A stretch of 64,000 nucleotides of DNA. Source: Pogostemon cablin. Its lineage: Eukaryota > Streptophyta > Magnoliopsida > Lamiales > Lamiaceae. The translations under genes were made by a program, and so were the position numbers. The notes under the pieces are model-generated. The model saw only the letters and a list, made by a program, of their open reading frames with translations, had not been told where the DNA came from and made no database searches. The stretch lies in assembly GCA_023678885.1 (NCBI GenBank), contig CM042970.1, positions 5,000,355 through 5,064,354 of the forward strand, read 5' to 3'. Positions within the stretch are counted from its first letter, which is position 1, and every line of letters begins with the position of its first letter. Below are positions 11,975 to 23,401 of the stretch, piece after piece.

Positions 11975-12142
11975 TTGGAAACAAACACACTATTTTCTAT
12001 TAATACACACCATTACTTTATAATATTTTATTACCTAAAATACTACAATACCCTCAAAAGTCAACAAATTTGGTCAAAAAGTACAACTTTTCTTAAACAA
12101 CATGGTACAGTAAACATGAAGTGTGGTATGGGACGGAGGGAG
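11975..12142 (+). mobile_element. Stowaway-like MITE, right part
   Basis: Ends GGGACGGAGGGAG at 12,142 followed by the TA target dinucleotide (12,143-12,144). The left terminus is not recognisable, so the element is 5'-truncated and its left border is approximate. Confidence 0.55.
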
Positions 12143-12146
12143 TACC

Positions 12147-12147
<1 letters not shown>

Positions 12148-12241
<94 letters not shown>
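12148..12241. repeat. (TA)n microsatellite
   Basis: About 94 bp of perfect AT/TA alternation directly right of the Stowaway end. It produces false open frames of alternating Tyr and Ile on both strands. Confidence 0.95.
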
Positions 12242-12245
<4 letters not shown>

Positions 12246-12461
12246 ATCAAAATAAAATAAAACAAATCCAAAAAATCTCATGAATATATTTAAAAAATGT
12301 GCCAACTCTATAATAGGATATATGATATATCTAAACAAATTCACCCATAATCCTCTTACTCACCATTAATTATATATACATTAGTATATTATTTTCACCT
12401 AAATACAACATCTCTCCAAGAAAATAAAGCAAATTAAACAAGAAGAAATATTATTGCGAAA

Positions 12462-12721
12462 TTGTTTACATCAATAGTGTGTATTCTCTCCATAATGTCG
12501 ATTGCTACCCAGATATCATCACAGCCATCATCGACCGGAGGTCTAAAGCCATCACAGCCACCATCGTTTGGGATGAATTGTTCTACGGTAATGTATAATA
12601 TGGTGTACTACATTGATTATTTGATGGTCGGAGGGACCAATATAAAACACCACTTGATTCGTGTTTTTTGGGATATGCTGACGTGGTGGCAGCTGATGCA
12701 AATGTATATGTTATGTTCTAA
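12462..12721 (+). pseudogene. Non-specific lipid-transfer-type protein (eight-cysteine family), broken
   Basis: An N-terminal hydrophobic signal-like stretch (VCILSIMSIATQISSQ) is followed by a Ser/Pro-rich spacer, then MNCSTVMYNMVYYIDYLMVGGTN. That has the layout of the first helices of plant GPI-anchored or xylogen-type lipid-transfer proteins. After a one-base frameshift near 12,645 the reading continues TPLDSCFLGYADVVAADAN, the usual CC...VVAADANCxC region, and stops at 12,721. Several of the eight cysteines are lost (Tyr where helix 2 needs Cys, a single Cys in place of the CC pair, Tyr for the CxC cysteine), and the C-terminal half is missing. It therefore cannot fold as a family member. 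The original role would be binding lipids in the cell wall. Confidence 0.62.
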
Positions 12722-12756
12722 GTCATTATGATTAAGGTTTAATAAAATTATAAATC

Positions 12757-15130
12757 TCAGAAGTATAAAGTTTTGGTTTGAAGATACGAGCCTTGATTCT
12801 GGTGACTACTATGTTGATTCTGAACTTGAGGAATATTACATGTACTACTAAAAGATAAGTGAGAAGAATTTGTAATTCCAACACTCATAGAAGATAATGT
12901 AATATTCTCTAGAAAATGTTGTACATTAGGGAAAGGGGTGGAAGAGGAGGATGTTTCAAGGACATATGGAATGCGAGAAGAAGAAAGAGTTTGAGTTTGA
13001 TTAGTGGAAAAAGATGGGGGTTGAGAGAGCAAAGGTGGGTTTGATTAGACACATGTTGCTAGATTGAGAAATAGGAGTAGAAGATGGGTTTTTAAGAGAG
13101 TAAGGGAATATGGTTTCATTGCAGATGACATGCCTAATGATGATAGTTTTTCCAGAAGATAAGAGTATTTTATAACCTTTGTAAGTAGGACTATAACTAA
13201 GAAATATGGATGGAACGGATCTGTATTCCAACTTATGCTTGTTGTAAGGTCTGATATAGTGAAAACACAAGCAACTAAAACTTTTCATAAGAAAGTAATT
13301 TGATTTATAACCATGAATGTTCTCCAAGGGACTTTTAAAAGAAGTTTTACTTGGGAGTCTATTGATGAGGTAACATTAAGTGACAAAAGCATCATCCCAA
13401 AAGGTTAAAGCCAATTGTGACTGGGCTAGCAAGGATAAACCCATCTCAACTATGTGTTTATGCTCAGGTGGGCATGAGATTCTTTGGTGTATTCCTTTCT
13501 CATGAAAAAACTGTGTCATTGCCATGTAATCTCCCCCACCATCAATTTGAATACTTTTAATGGTGGTTTTAAACTGATTAGTGACAAGATTATGAAAGTG
13601 AATCAGTGCTTGTATAGCATCGCTCTTCTTTTTCAATAAATAAAGCCAAATGAATTTGTTGTATTCGTTAATAAAATTGATATAATCTGGAAATTTCAGG
13701 AGAAGGCCCCCACAGATGAGTATGCTTAAGTTCAAATGAGTTTTATAAATTATGCTAGAGGTAGGGAAAGGTAGTTTATAAGATTTAGATATAAGACATA
13801 GTGAACAAAACAAAACATCTTTTTCATTACTGGAGAATGGGACATTACAACTTGATAGAACTCTTTTAACAGTGTCCATAGCATAATGACCTAGTCTTTG
13901 GTGCCAACTGTTTAAACTAGCACTTTGGTTAAGAGTATGAACAATTGGAAAATAATTAGAAAGAGAAGTGAAAACAGGATCACAAGTGGATGTGGAATGT
14001 GAAGAATCTTTCTTGAAGCTTTGTAACATGAAATGGTATATAAACTATTCCTAACAATCCCTTTAGAGCAGTGTTTGGTGTGAAATGGGATCTTTTACAA
14101 GACAAAATGTGGACGAAAGTCAAAATATACTTTATTATCATGAGCAAATTGAAAAACACTTAGAGAAGATTTTTTGTCACAGATGGAACATGAAACAAAT
14201 CTGTGAGAAGAAAGGGCTTATTGTAAGAGTTACTTGAAATTAAATCATTACCAATATGAGAGATAGAAATACCTAAGCCATTTCCAAGGTGAAATTTAGT
14301 ATTTCCAACATGTTTAGTAGCACCAAGATTGAGATTATTGAGTTCGTTGGAGACCTGATGTCAAGCACTAGTATCTGTATCATCAATCCCTCCATCAGAG
14401 AAGCCATATAATCTCATTTGAGCCATATTTAAGCTAGGCTGAGAGGTGAATAAATGCTGGAAATTTGCCCTACCATTATTTGAACCTTGTTGAGAGTTGG
14501 TTTGAGGGGAGTAATGGTTTCTTCCTCCTCTAAAAATCGGCCTCTCCCCTTTTGAAAACATCTGTTACTAAAGGGGATTGTTGTTGAGTAGAAACTGTCA
14601 CAATGTTGAAGTTGGGTTGATAACTTTCAATGTTCACAGTGGAATCGTTGTTGTTCTCAATTCTACTCTTAAAACATAATAATAAAGAATGGACCTCACT
14701 AATTGCCCATAGTTGGATTCTTGACATATTGAAACCATTACTGCATCATATTCCTTCCCAAACCTACTATAATGTGCAATATTTGGTCTTGCTCAGTGAG
14801 AGTTTTGCTAACAGAACTAAAAAAAATCAAAACATTCTTTTATTTTGTTGAGATATTCTCTCATTGCAAGGTTTTCTTTCTTCAAGGTCTGAAGCTTATA
14901 TTTATATTGCATGATTTTGGCAGTGGATAGGCTGACATGGTTGGATTTTAGAGTACTCCAAATCTCCAAATATGTGTTTTAACCAACAATTCTCACTAAT
15001 ATTTTTTCTAATATGGATGAGAGAAATCATGAAGCAAGTAACTGATCTTGCCTATTCCGTTATTAATATTCTGAATTGATTTCTTACTTCTGGGTTGAGC
15101 TATTTTCTATGCACTTTGAAGGGATTTGCC
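12757..15130 (-). pseudogene. Copia D gag and integrase remains
   Basis: Reading leftwards, a gag block gives EQILHI..GLGKEYDAVMVSI near 14,790-14,720, a spacer at 14,561-14,361 ends in the protease-proximal region, and 14,029-13,376 carries SWHQRLGHYAMDTVKRVL (gag-pre-integrase) followed by an integrase core relic (IQIDGGGDYMA, then the PPEHK...VEM region). The block 13,327-13,001 (FSCLCFHYIRPYNKHKLEYR) is the end of the copia integrase. Stops and frameshifts separate the blocks. The DNGG-type Asp motif survives only as IDGGGDY. It cannot encode active proteins. Confidence 0.7.
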
Positions 15131-15390
15131 ACTCAAGATCTATGAAATATTCTAGATCGATCTGCCACTCAGGATCTATGAAATATTCGAGACCATAATC
15201 TCGAATAGTGATAAAAATTTGTTACTTCCATACTAAATAATTGGTATCTATTAGCTTAATTGAAATAAGCTGATGAAGGAGTGGCGCAACTGGTGCGATA
15301 CTGGGTGAGAAAATATATGAGAAACTTGTCATGATAAAATGATAAAAAATAATTTTGGTAGCAAAGGGATATCAAAGATAGGGTTCAAAA

Positions 15391-15405
15391 CATGGTCTGA
15401 TACCA
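15391..15405 (-). other. Primer-binding site of copia D
   Basis: On the minus strand TGGTATCAGACCATG lies one step inside the LTR start. It matches the 3' end complement of initiator tRNA-Met (TGGTATCAGAGC) except for decay at the end. Confidence 0.6.
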
Positions 15406-15849
15406 TGAAGGAAATCGTAAGTTGAATAGAAAGCTATCGTTTGGAAATGTGAATGATAAGGTAGAAATCAACATGGAGAAAGACAAAATCAAAGAAAATT
15501 TTCTTCATTGAAATTGATAATACAAATGGATGAGGACAACCTACATAAGGCTAAAATGTAGATAACAGCTAATGGAAAGGGTGACCATACTAAAATCATA
15601 TCCTAATAAATTTGTACTAGGATAAAACACACTATACACTTGTCACGATCATGGGTATGTTAACAAAGATATCACACCAAAGTGTTAAAGGACATCCAAA
15701 CTCTTTTATTTCACAGTATACATTTTAAAAGTAACTTTTCTGAAATATAAATAATAGGGTAAAATCTCAGGAGGGAAAAGTAAATACCTTAAAATTTTTT
15801 TGACATTGACAATTGAGCACTAAATCTTAACATTCTATGGAGTGCTTGC

Positions 15850-16077
15850 TATAGAAATTTATATATTCTTCATATTAAAGAGTAAAGTAGTTTAGAGGGA
15901 ATGTATAATTTATTATATGAAAACTGAAGAACAGAGTCTAGTTACATTGTGATTTATAGCAGGAGAAATGTAACCGACTAACACTAATTATGCACTAAAT
16001 TTATTGCATGATCAATCACAGCATATTCAAACCCATTCATCATGTCTTATTTCCATACGCATCTGCTTTATCCCACA
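15850..16077 (-). repeat. 3' LTR of copia A
   Basis: A 228 bp copy, in plus reading TATAGAAATTTATATATT through TTTATCCCACA. It aligns with the interrupted copy at 21,197-23,957. The expected TG start has decayed to TA. Confidence 0.82.
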
Positions 16078-19000
16078 TCCTCCCCTCAAGTAGGAGTATG
16101 AGAATTATTTGTCATACCCAACTTGCACACAAAACACCGAAACTGCTCTCCTCCAAGAATTTTGGTGAAACCATCTGTGAGTTAGAACCTCGTAGACACA
16201 AATGTTGGTAAAACAAAGCCTTCTTTATAATGATCCCGTACCAAGTGACAGTCAATGCCGAGATGCTTTATTCTTTCATGAAAGACGGGGTTCGCAATAA
16301 TATAGAGAGCTACCTGATTATCACAATGCAAGAGAATATGTAGATCAATAGAAACACGAAAGTCCTGTAACATGTAACGTATACATTTTAGTTCACATGA
16401 TGTAGAACCAAGAGCCATATACTCGACCTCTGTAGAAGAACGAGAAATATTAACTTATTTTTTGCTTTATAAGAGATAAGAGAACCTCTAAGAAAGATTG
16501 AATATCCTATGATAGATCTTCGAGTGTCTTTGCAAGAAGCCCAATCAGCATCAAATACACCTCCAAAGTGAAAGAAGTTCCCACTAGATAAAATAGGCTA
16601 AGTGATATAGAACCTTTAAGATATCTTAAGACATGGACAACAGCATTCCAATGTGCAGAGGTAGGAGAGTTGATGAATTGGCTAAGTTGTTGCACAAAAT
16701 AAGCTATGTCTGGCCTGGTGAGTGTGAGATAAAAAAGTCTTCCAATTAATCTTCTATATCGATCAGGTTTATCCAAGGATTCCCCATCATTGGATGAGAG
16801 GTGTTAACCTGCAGGCAGTGGAACTGAAGCTGGTTTGCATTCAACTAAACCTGTATATATAAGAATATCAAGAATGTTCTTTTTTTTACTGAGCTTTAAC
16901 CTTGTTGCATTCCTATTTAACTCAATACTAAAAAAGTATTTGGCAAGCCCAAGATCCTTTATTGTATAAGTTGAATCCAAATAAAACTTCACATGTTCAA
17001 TCAAACCAATATCTGATTCTGTAATCATGACATCATCCACACACACTAACATGGCAAGAAAGTAGTCTTCCCTTTTCAAAGTAAAGAGGCAGTGATCATG
17101 CTTTGATTGTTGTAAGCCAAAACTTGCAAGTTTGTGACATAGTTCGTGATTCCATTCTCTAGAGACTTGTTTAAGCTCATAAAGGCTCTTAACAAGTTTG
17201 CTACCCTCGCCATGTTTTGCCTTTGAGTAACCTTGATAAGGCAACGTATAAATTTTTTATGTTAGAGAACCATGCCAGAAAGCATTGCTTACATCCAATT
17301 GATGTAAACCCGAACCCTTCATAGCTGCGATGGAAAGAAACATTCTAACCATAACCAATTTTGCAAAAGGTGAAAAAATCTCAAAATAGTTTTTTCCTTC
17401 TTGTTGATTGTAACCCTTAGCTACTAGTCTTGCCTTATATCTCTCAACAGTACCATCTTCTTTTCTCTTAATGTTAAACACCCATTTGCATCCAATAGCT
17501 TTCTTATTTGGTGGTAATGTAGTGAGTTCCCAAGTGTTTTTAAATTCAAGGCATCTAACTCTTGTTGCATGGCAATAATCCAAACACCCTTAGCAGATGC
17601 TTCATTGTACATCCTAGGCTCTTGTTCCTCAGAGATTTTAGAAAAGAACGCTTGAACAACAGATTGATCCTCATGAACATTGCAAATAAAATCCTTCTGC
17701 CATTTAGGGGGTTGCCTAGACCTATTGCTTCTCCTCGGTACTTCCATTGGACTATACAATGGTGAGCTTGAAGACTCCACATACTCCTCTGTATCTTCTC
17801 CAAATGACACATGATCTTGAGTCTTTGAATTTTGAGGGGCGGAAATAGCAATGACAAGTTTAGAAGCCCTTACCCTATCATTATGTGTGAGATAAAGATC
17901 TATTAATGATTGTGGGGAAGGAAGTTAATGTTGATATGGAAATATGTGATAAAAAAAGGTCACATCCTTGCTAACCAATATCTGTGAAGTCTCCAAATTA
18001 ATAATTTGTAACCTTTTTGACCTTCCACATAGCCCAAGAAGATGCATTTAATGTCTTTTAGATAAAACTTTATAAAGTAGAATATTTGCCGTAAAAGCCA
18101 AGCAACCAAAAGGCCCAAGCCTTTAGTAATCTGGTAGCTTTCCATGCAATATTTCAAATGGTGTCTTTCTGGTTAGGATTTTAGTTGGCAATCTATTAAT
18201 GATAAAAGCTTCCATTAGAACAGAATATGACCAAAAATCTGTGGGTAAACCAACCTAGAATAAGAAAGCCATTGCAACCTCAAAAACATGTCTATGTTTC
18301 CTCTCCACAACACCATTTTGTTGTGGTGTATATGTACAAGATTTCTCATGAATTATCCTTTGCATTTTTAAGAAAGATTGAATTTCTGAGCTTAAAAACT
18401 CTCCCCCATTATCTGATCTCAATCTTACAACCTCTTTTATATGTTGTCTTTCTACCATGAGTATAAAATGTGTGAGCAATCTGCATACTTCAGTTTTATC
18501 CTTCATAAAATAAAATCATGTACCCCTACTATAATCATCAACGATGGTTATGAAGTAAGGGGTATTAGTGAGACACAAGGCCTTATGGTCCCCACACATC
18601 TACATGTATCAATTCAAAAAATGAACTAGTTTGTATAAAACTGTGAGGAAATGGAATTGATGTTGCTTAACTTTAAAACAAACATCACAATTCTCAATTG
18701 AATCAATGATCCTTTTATTACATACTTTCTGCAAGAAATGTAGATGTTTCTAAGTTCCAAGAGAGGCATGTCTCATCTTTTATGTCAAATGTCTAATGCA
18801 ACAATATTTGCATGTATTTTAAGCTCAATGTAGAGATTTCCAATCAACTCTCCCATAACCACTGGTCTGTCACTCTGAGGTCCCTGCATATGACAAGAAA
18901 AGCTATAAAAGTTACATTTCATTCTAAAATCGGAACAAATATGATGAACAGAGAGTAAATTGTATTTAAATTTTGGTATGTATAACACATGCTGAAGTGT

Positions 19001-19272
19001 TATATTAGGTGTAAGATGAACTGCCCTTTCATACTCTACCCCCTTATTACTTCCATTAGGCAGACAAAATGTAACTCTATCGTTCACAACAATAACATTG
19101 TGTATTAAAGCAAAGTTATGACATATGTGTCTGCTAGCACCAGTGTCAATTATCCAACCAGTTGTATCTGCATAAAAAAAAGACAAAGCTAATTGAAATG
19201 AATTATTTGTATTATCTGTAAAATCAATAAGTTGTGCATGATTCATTCCTCTATCCTCCTGACCCTTCTCCT

Positions 19273-20053
19273 TAGAGCTGTCAATTTAGGTTGAACCCAG
19301 TGGGCCAACCCGCACTAATCCATAAAAACTCATTAGTAACCCGCCCAAAAATAACCCACCCCAAAAGCAACCCGCCCCATTTAAGCCAACTACACAATGG
19401 GTCACAGTGGGTTGTGGATTAACCCGCCCCAACCCAATAATCTATCATCCATTCCTACCCCCATCCAACCAACCCTAAAAAAATTTTTTTTATAAAAAAA
19501 TTAGATTTCAATATTAAAATAATAAAAATATTTATCATTCATCCTACCCCTACCACCCAGCCACCCCACACCCCCGCTCACCACCCCCCACCAACTCCCA
19601 AAAATTTTTTTTTATAAAAATTTAGATTTTTATATTAAAATAATAAAAATATTATCACGCATCCTACCCCCTACCCTCACCCCATCACCTCCCACCCACC
19701 CCAAAAAAAATTTTATTTTTATAAAAATTTAGATTTTGATATTATAATAATAAAAATATTATCACTCATCCTACCCCCTACTCCCACCCACCCCCTGTCC
19801 ACCCCCACCGCACTCCCACAAAATATTTTTTATAAAAATTAGATTTTAATTAATTTTAAAATAATAAAATTATTATCACACAGCCCACCCCTACCCCCCA
19901 CCCCAACCCCCCAACTCGCAAGTGTCCTGACCCGCGAGTGACCCAACCCGCAAGTGACCTGACCCACATGTGACCCGTCCCATTTGAGCCCGCATAAGAG
20001 CGTTATGATGGGTTTGGGCTAAACCAACTCACCAACCTATTCTGACAGCTCTA
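19273..20053. mobile_element. hAT-type MITE inside copia A (TIR TAGAGCTGTCA)
   Basis: The left end TAGAGCTGTCAATTTAGG and the reversed right end TAGAGCTGTCAGAATAGG form terminal inverted repeats. The flanks are a perfect 8 bp duplication, CTTCTCCT, at 19,265-19,272 and 20,054-20,061. The 8 bp duplication and TIR type place it with hAT. It has no ORF. It contains blocks rich in CCCGACCC/GGGTTGGG and an internal tandem array (about 19,445-19,890). An element with the same style of ends lies at 60,923-61,586. Confidence 0.9.
19445..19895. repeat. Tandem array inside the hAT MITE, about four units of 105-120 bp
   Basis: Each unit has a C-rich half (CATCCTACCCC...CACCC) followed by an AT half (TTTTTATAAAAATTTAGATTT then TTAAAATAATAAAAATATTATCA). 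Units start near 19,445, 19,540, 19,658 and 19,766. They alternate strongly in strand composition. Confidence 0.8.
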
Positions 20054-21181
20054 CTTCTCCTTCTAGTATTGAGTAAGCTCTTGCAGTTGGAACCAGATTG
20101 TATCTAAATTTAGAGAAGTGTTCTCTTTCTTATGTTCACCAATATCACCAAGATTTGAAGGCGTTTGCTCATATCCCACTGAATTAATATAAGATCTGCT
20201 CTTCTTATCCTTTAGTAGTTTATTCCATTCAGGAAAACCATGCTTCTTGAAGCACATGGAAATTTCATGACCTGGCAGGGCACAATGCTCACAAATGAGT
20301 TTTGCCTTTTCTTCTTTAGATAGTTGACCAATGCTCCTTCTTCTATTGTCATTCCACGTAGATTGTGTACCTGCAAATTTACTAGCAGAATTTTCCATCC
20401 TAACTGTGTGCCATAACTGTAGAATCAATTCTGAGAAATTAAGTTAAACAGACTTCTGCCTTTCTGCGGTTAGGATCATAGAATATGCCTTATCTACAGC
20501 TGGTAGAGGATCCATAAGCATAATTTGGTTTTTTAGGTGGTTATATGAATCATTCAGCCCATTAAAAATTGGATCAACCTATCATCCATTTTGTTCTGAT
20601 TTATAATCTTTCCTCCTGCACATGTACAAGCAACTAGAGTAATGATACATTGTAACTCATCCTACAATCGAGTTAGCTTATTGAAATACTCCACCACATT
20701 ATTACTTCCTTGAACTAGACTGTTAATTTCCCTCTTAAGTTTTTACCTTAAAGGTTCATTACTCTCATTATACCTTTGACTAATAGCATTCAATAATTCA
20801 TTTAATGTATTAGTATGTACGAATGTTTCACACAATTCCTTAAATAAAAAAATAATAAAGTATGAAAACATAGTTAAATCAAACCTTCTTCCATAATGCA
20901 TAAGTGGTGTGATTCACAACAGGTTTTGGAATATCACCATTTACAAAACCAAATTTACATTTAGTTCCCAAAGCTATAGTTATAGATCTTACCATGGAAG
21001 AAAATTACCTCCCATTAATTGATAAGAAATCAGAGAAAGGTCTGGATGATCAGAAGCATGTAGGAAATAAGTATCATTCTCCATTGTTATAGCTTCTTCC
21101 GATCCCGAAGATGTTGTAGTAGGTGTAGTTAATAATGGCCAGGGATTGGTAGATTTGTTAACATGCCTCAATTAAAATGAA

Positions 21182-21195
21182 AGGCTCTAGATACC
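21182..21195 (-). other. Primer-binding site of copia A
   Basis: Minus-strand GGTATCTAGAGCCT lies one base inside the 5' LTR. It matches the TGGTATCAGAGCC complement of initiator tRNA-Met with small changes. This fixes the LTR inner border at 21,197. Confidence 0.75.
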
Positions 21196-21633
21196 GTGTA
21201 GAAATTTATATATTGTTTCTTCATGTTAAAAAATAGAGTAATTTAGAGGGAATGTATATTTTATTATATGAAAATTGAAGAACAGAGTCTGGTTACATTA
21301 TAATTTATAGTAGCCGAAATGTAACCATCTGACACTAATTATGCACTATATTTATTACCTGATCAATCACAGCCAAGGTTTAAAATATCCGGAATATTCT
21401 CGATATTTCCATGATATATCCGTTTTTATAGAATATTCGATATTGAGAAAAAATATATTTATTTTCTGAGATCGAGAAAATATAGGGAAATATTAGTATA
21501 AATATCGACATCAATTTTTCATAGTTCAAATTTTCTCGGATGTCGAGATATATTGAGGAAAATATCAAGAGTATATCAAAATATTATCCATAATTTTAAA
21601 GAATATTTTTAATGATTTTTTACTTTACTTTTA

Positions 21634-22928
21634 GAAGTTTTATCAATGGAAGGCCCAAAAATTGATTAACTATCAATTTAGGGCTCGAAAAATAAATTTT
21701 CTCAATTCGGGGCCTGAATAATTTAAAACTCTCAATGGAAGGCCCAAGTTTCTAACGACGTTAAATAATCATCTAATTGTTGCTGATGTGGTATTATTTG
21801 ACAAAACAAAGTGCCACCTCATTTTAAAAATTAAAGAAACAAATAACTAATAAATATAAAATAAATACAAAATCTAAGAAGACATCTTTCAAACTTCAAA
21901 TGCAATATGCTCTGGTTTATTAGACAATACGAATCACACTGCCATGGTTCTTACTTCCTTAGTTTTTTTTATATTTATTCTTCTTCTGCACTGTTAATAT
22001 CTATTTTTTACTATGGAAAATAAATTGTGGCCCGTCCAATATAAGTAAGCAACAAAGAAGAAGAAAGAAAATGAGATAGAGACCATGGATTGAATGGAGA
22101 TAGCGACTGAGACGACGAAAATAAAATTGATTCATTGAGGCGTTTAATCAAACACCACACCTGCATTTTATTAATATTCGTTCACAAGAGTATTCTCAAG
22201 AATTAAAAATATCTACTATAAATAAATGATACAATAAATTTTTTTATCAAACAATGAACCTACATGTGCTCTTCTCAAAGAAGATGAACAATTTCAAAGC
22301 TTACATTAAGAACTCTGAGTATTACATAACAAATCTTTCCACATAAACATTAAGATATGAGTATTCCAATAATATGGAGTATTACATAAGTTTACATTTA
22401 GAACTCTGTTAGCAAAACAATAATGAATATTCTCTGTCTCAATCACTATTTCCATTTCGTTTAGTGCCTCATTCTTCTTTTCTTCTCTTTCTCCTTTTAT
22501 TATTTATATTGGATAATGAGTTGATAACACTTTATTCTCCATGCTGAGGAAACTGATATGAATAGTATATGAATTTTTTTCCCTAAGCAAGCAAAGATAT
22601 GTTGAAAGGATGAATATGAAATGCCTAACGAACCAGAGTATCGATACTCTGCTGCTCATGTGTTTGGCAAATGTCTTACTCCATTATATATATTTATTTT
22701 ATATTTATTAGTTATCTGTTTCCTTTATTTTAATTACAGGTGTCACTTTGATTTTTTGGCATTTAATGACTACATCAACATCAATTAGAAGATTATTAAC
22801 ACCGTTAAAAATTTGAGCCTTCCATTGAGAGTTTTCTATTATTCAGGCCCCGAATTAATAAAATATTATTTTTTGAGCCTTGAATTGATAGTTAATCAAT
22901 TATTTGGGCCTTCCATTGATAAAATTCC
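21634..22928. mobile_element. Mutator-like non-autonomous element with 9 bp target duplication
   Basis: Terminal inverted repeats of at least 55 bp begin GAAGTTTTATCAATGG on the left and GGAATTTTATCAATGG reversed on the right. Similarity continues through AAGGCCCAAA..ATTGATTAAC and TCAATT deeper in both arms, reaching about 170 bp with gaps. Flanking duplications are TTACTTTTA at 21,625-21,633 and at 22,929-22,937, a perfect 9 bp match. The interior shows no transposase. Confidence 0.85.
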
Positions 22929-23098
22929 TTACTTTTATTTACTAAACACTTTTTTATCATTAATTTGTTCAATTAAAAAATAAAATAAAAATAGAACAAT
23001 ACTTGCGTGAAACCATCTCATAGAGTGACTGTTTTACGTTTTTTTATTAATTAACTTTATTTTATTAAAATTGTTATCACTTTTCATTAAAAATATTA

Positions 23099-23401
23099 CT
23101 CCCTCCGTCTCGGGTACTTTTACCCATTTGTACGGGCACGAAAATTAAGAAGTATTATTTTTTTAAATATATAATATAAGAAAAAGTAGAGACAAATTGA
23201 TAATTTTAAGAGAAAGAGTAAATAAAGTTGTTGAGAATTATGATTAAAGTGTAAAAAAGTAAATATATTTGTTGGAATTGATGAATAAAGTGTAGAAAGT
23301 AGGTAAAATGTAGGGTGTATTTTTACCATTTATGGAATGAGTAAAAATATATGGGACACCTCAAAATGAAAAGTTGGTAAAAATACGTGAGACGGAGGGA
23401 G
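23099..23401. mobile_element. Complete Stowaway MITE, 303 bp
   Basis: Begins CTCCCTCCGTCTC and ends GAGACGGAGGGAG as perfect inverted repeats, flanked on both sides by TA. The internal half-sites are also related (GGGTACTTTTACC against TGGTAAAAATACGTG). This is a Tc1/mariner-class MITE. Confidence 0.93.

Larger units (their letters stand above)
12757..15708 (-). mobile_element. Ty1/copia element, 3'-truncated (copia D)
   Basis: A minus-strand copia with a primer-binding site at 15,405-15,391 and a 5' LTR starting TGAAGG at 15,406 in plus reading. Gag, gag-pre-integrase and integrase relics run from about 15,130 to 12,757. Reverse transcriptase, RNase H and the 3' LTR are absent, and the sequence breaks off next to the lipid-transfer relic. 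The LTR outer end is not certain; TTTATTTCA at about 15,700-15,708 would match TGAA as an inverted end. Confidence 0.65.
16182..21171 (-). pseudogene. Copia A gag-pol, broken by stops and a MITE
   Basis: Blocks in element order: gag N-terminus 21,171-20,989 (YFLHASDHPDLSLISYQL); CCHC zinc knuckle 20,428-20,063 (CEHCALPGHEISMCFKKHGF); protease 19,246-18,785 (WIIDTGASRHICHN); integrase 18,506-18,255 (LRSDNGGEF and YTPQQNGVVERKHRH); reverse transcriptase 17,583-16,804 (NTWELTTLP, GCKWVFNIK, VCVDDVMIT); thumb and connection 16,776-16,507 (GRLFYLTLTRPDIAY); RNase H 16,418-16,182 (STSCELKCIRYML, CDNQVALYI). Stops and frameshifts lie between blocks. The catalytic YVDD-type motif reads CVDD and the protease DTGA is intact. 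A 781 bp hAT MITE sits exactly between gag and protease. Confidence 0.85.

Noticed and set aside
12074..12344. Long open frames on both strands made of alternating Tyr and Ile
   Set aside because: Pure translation of the (TA)n microsatellite; the same holds at 48,341-48,691.
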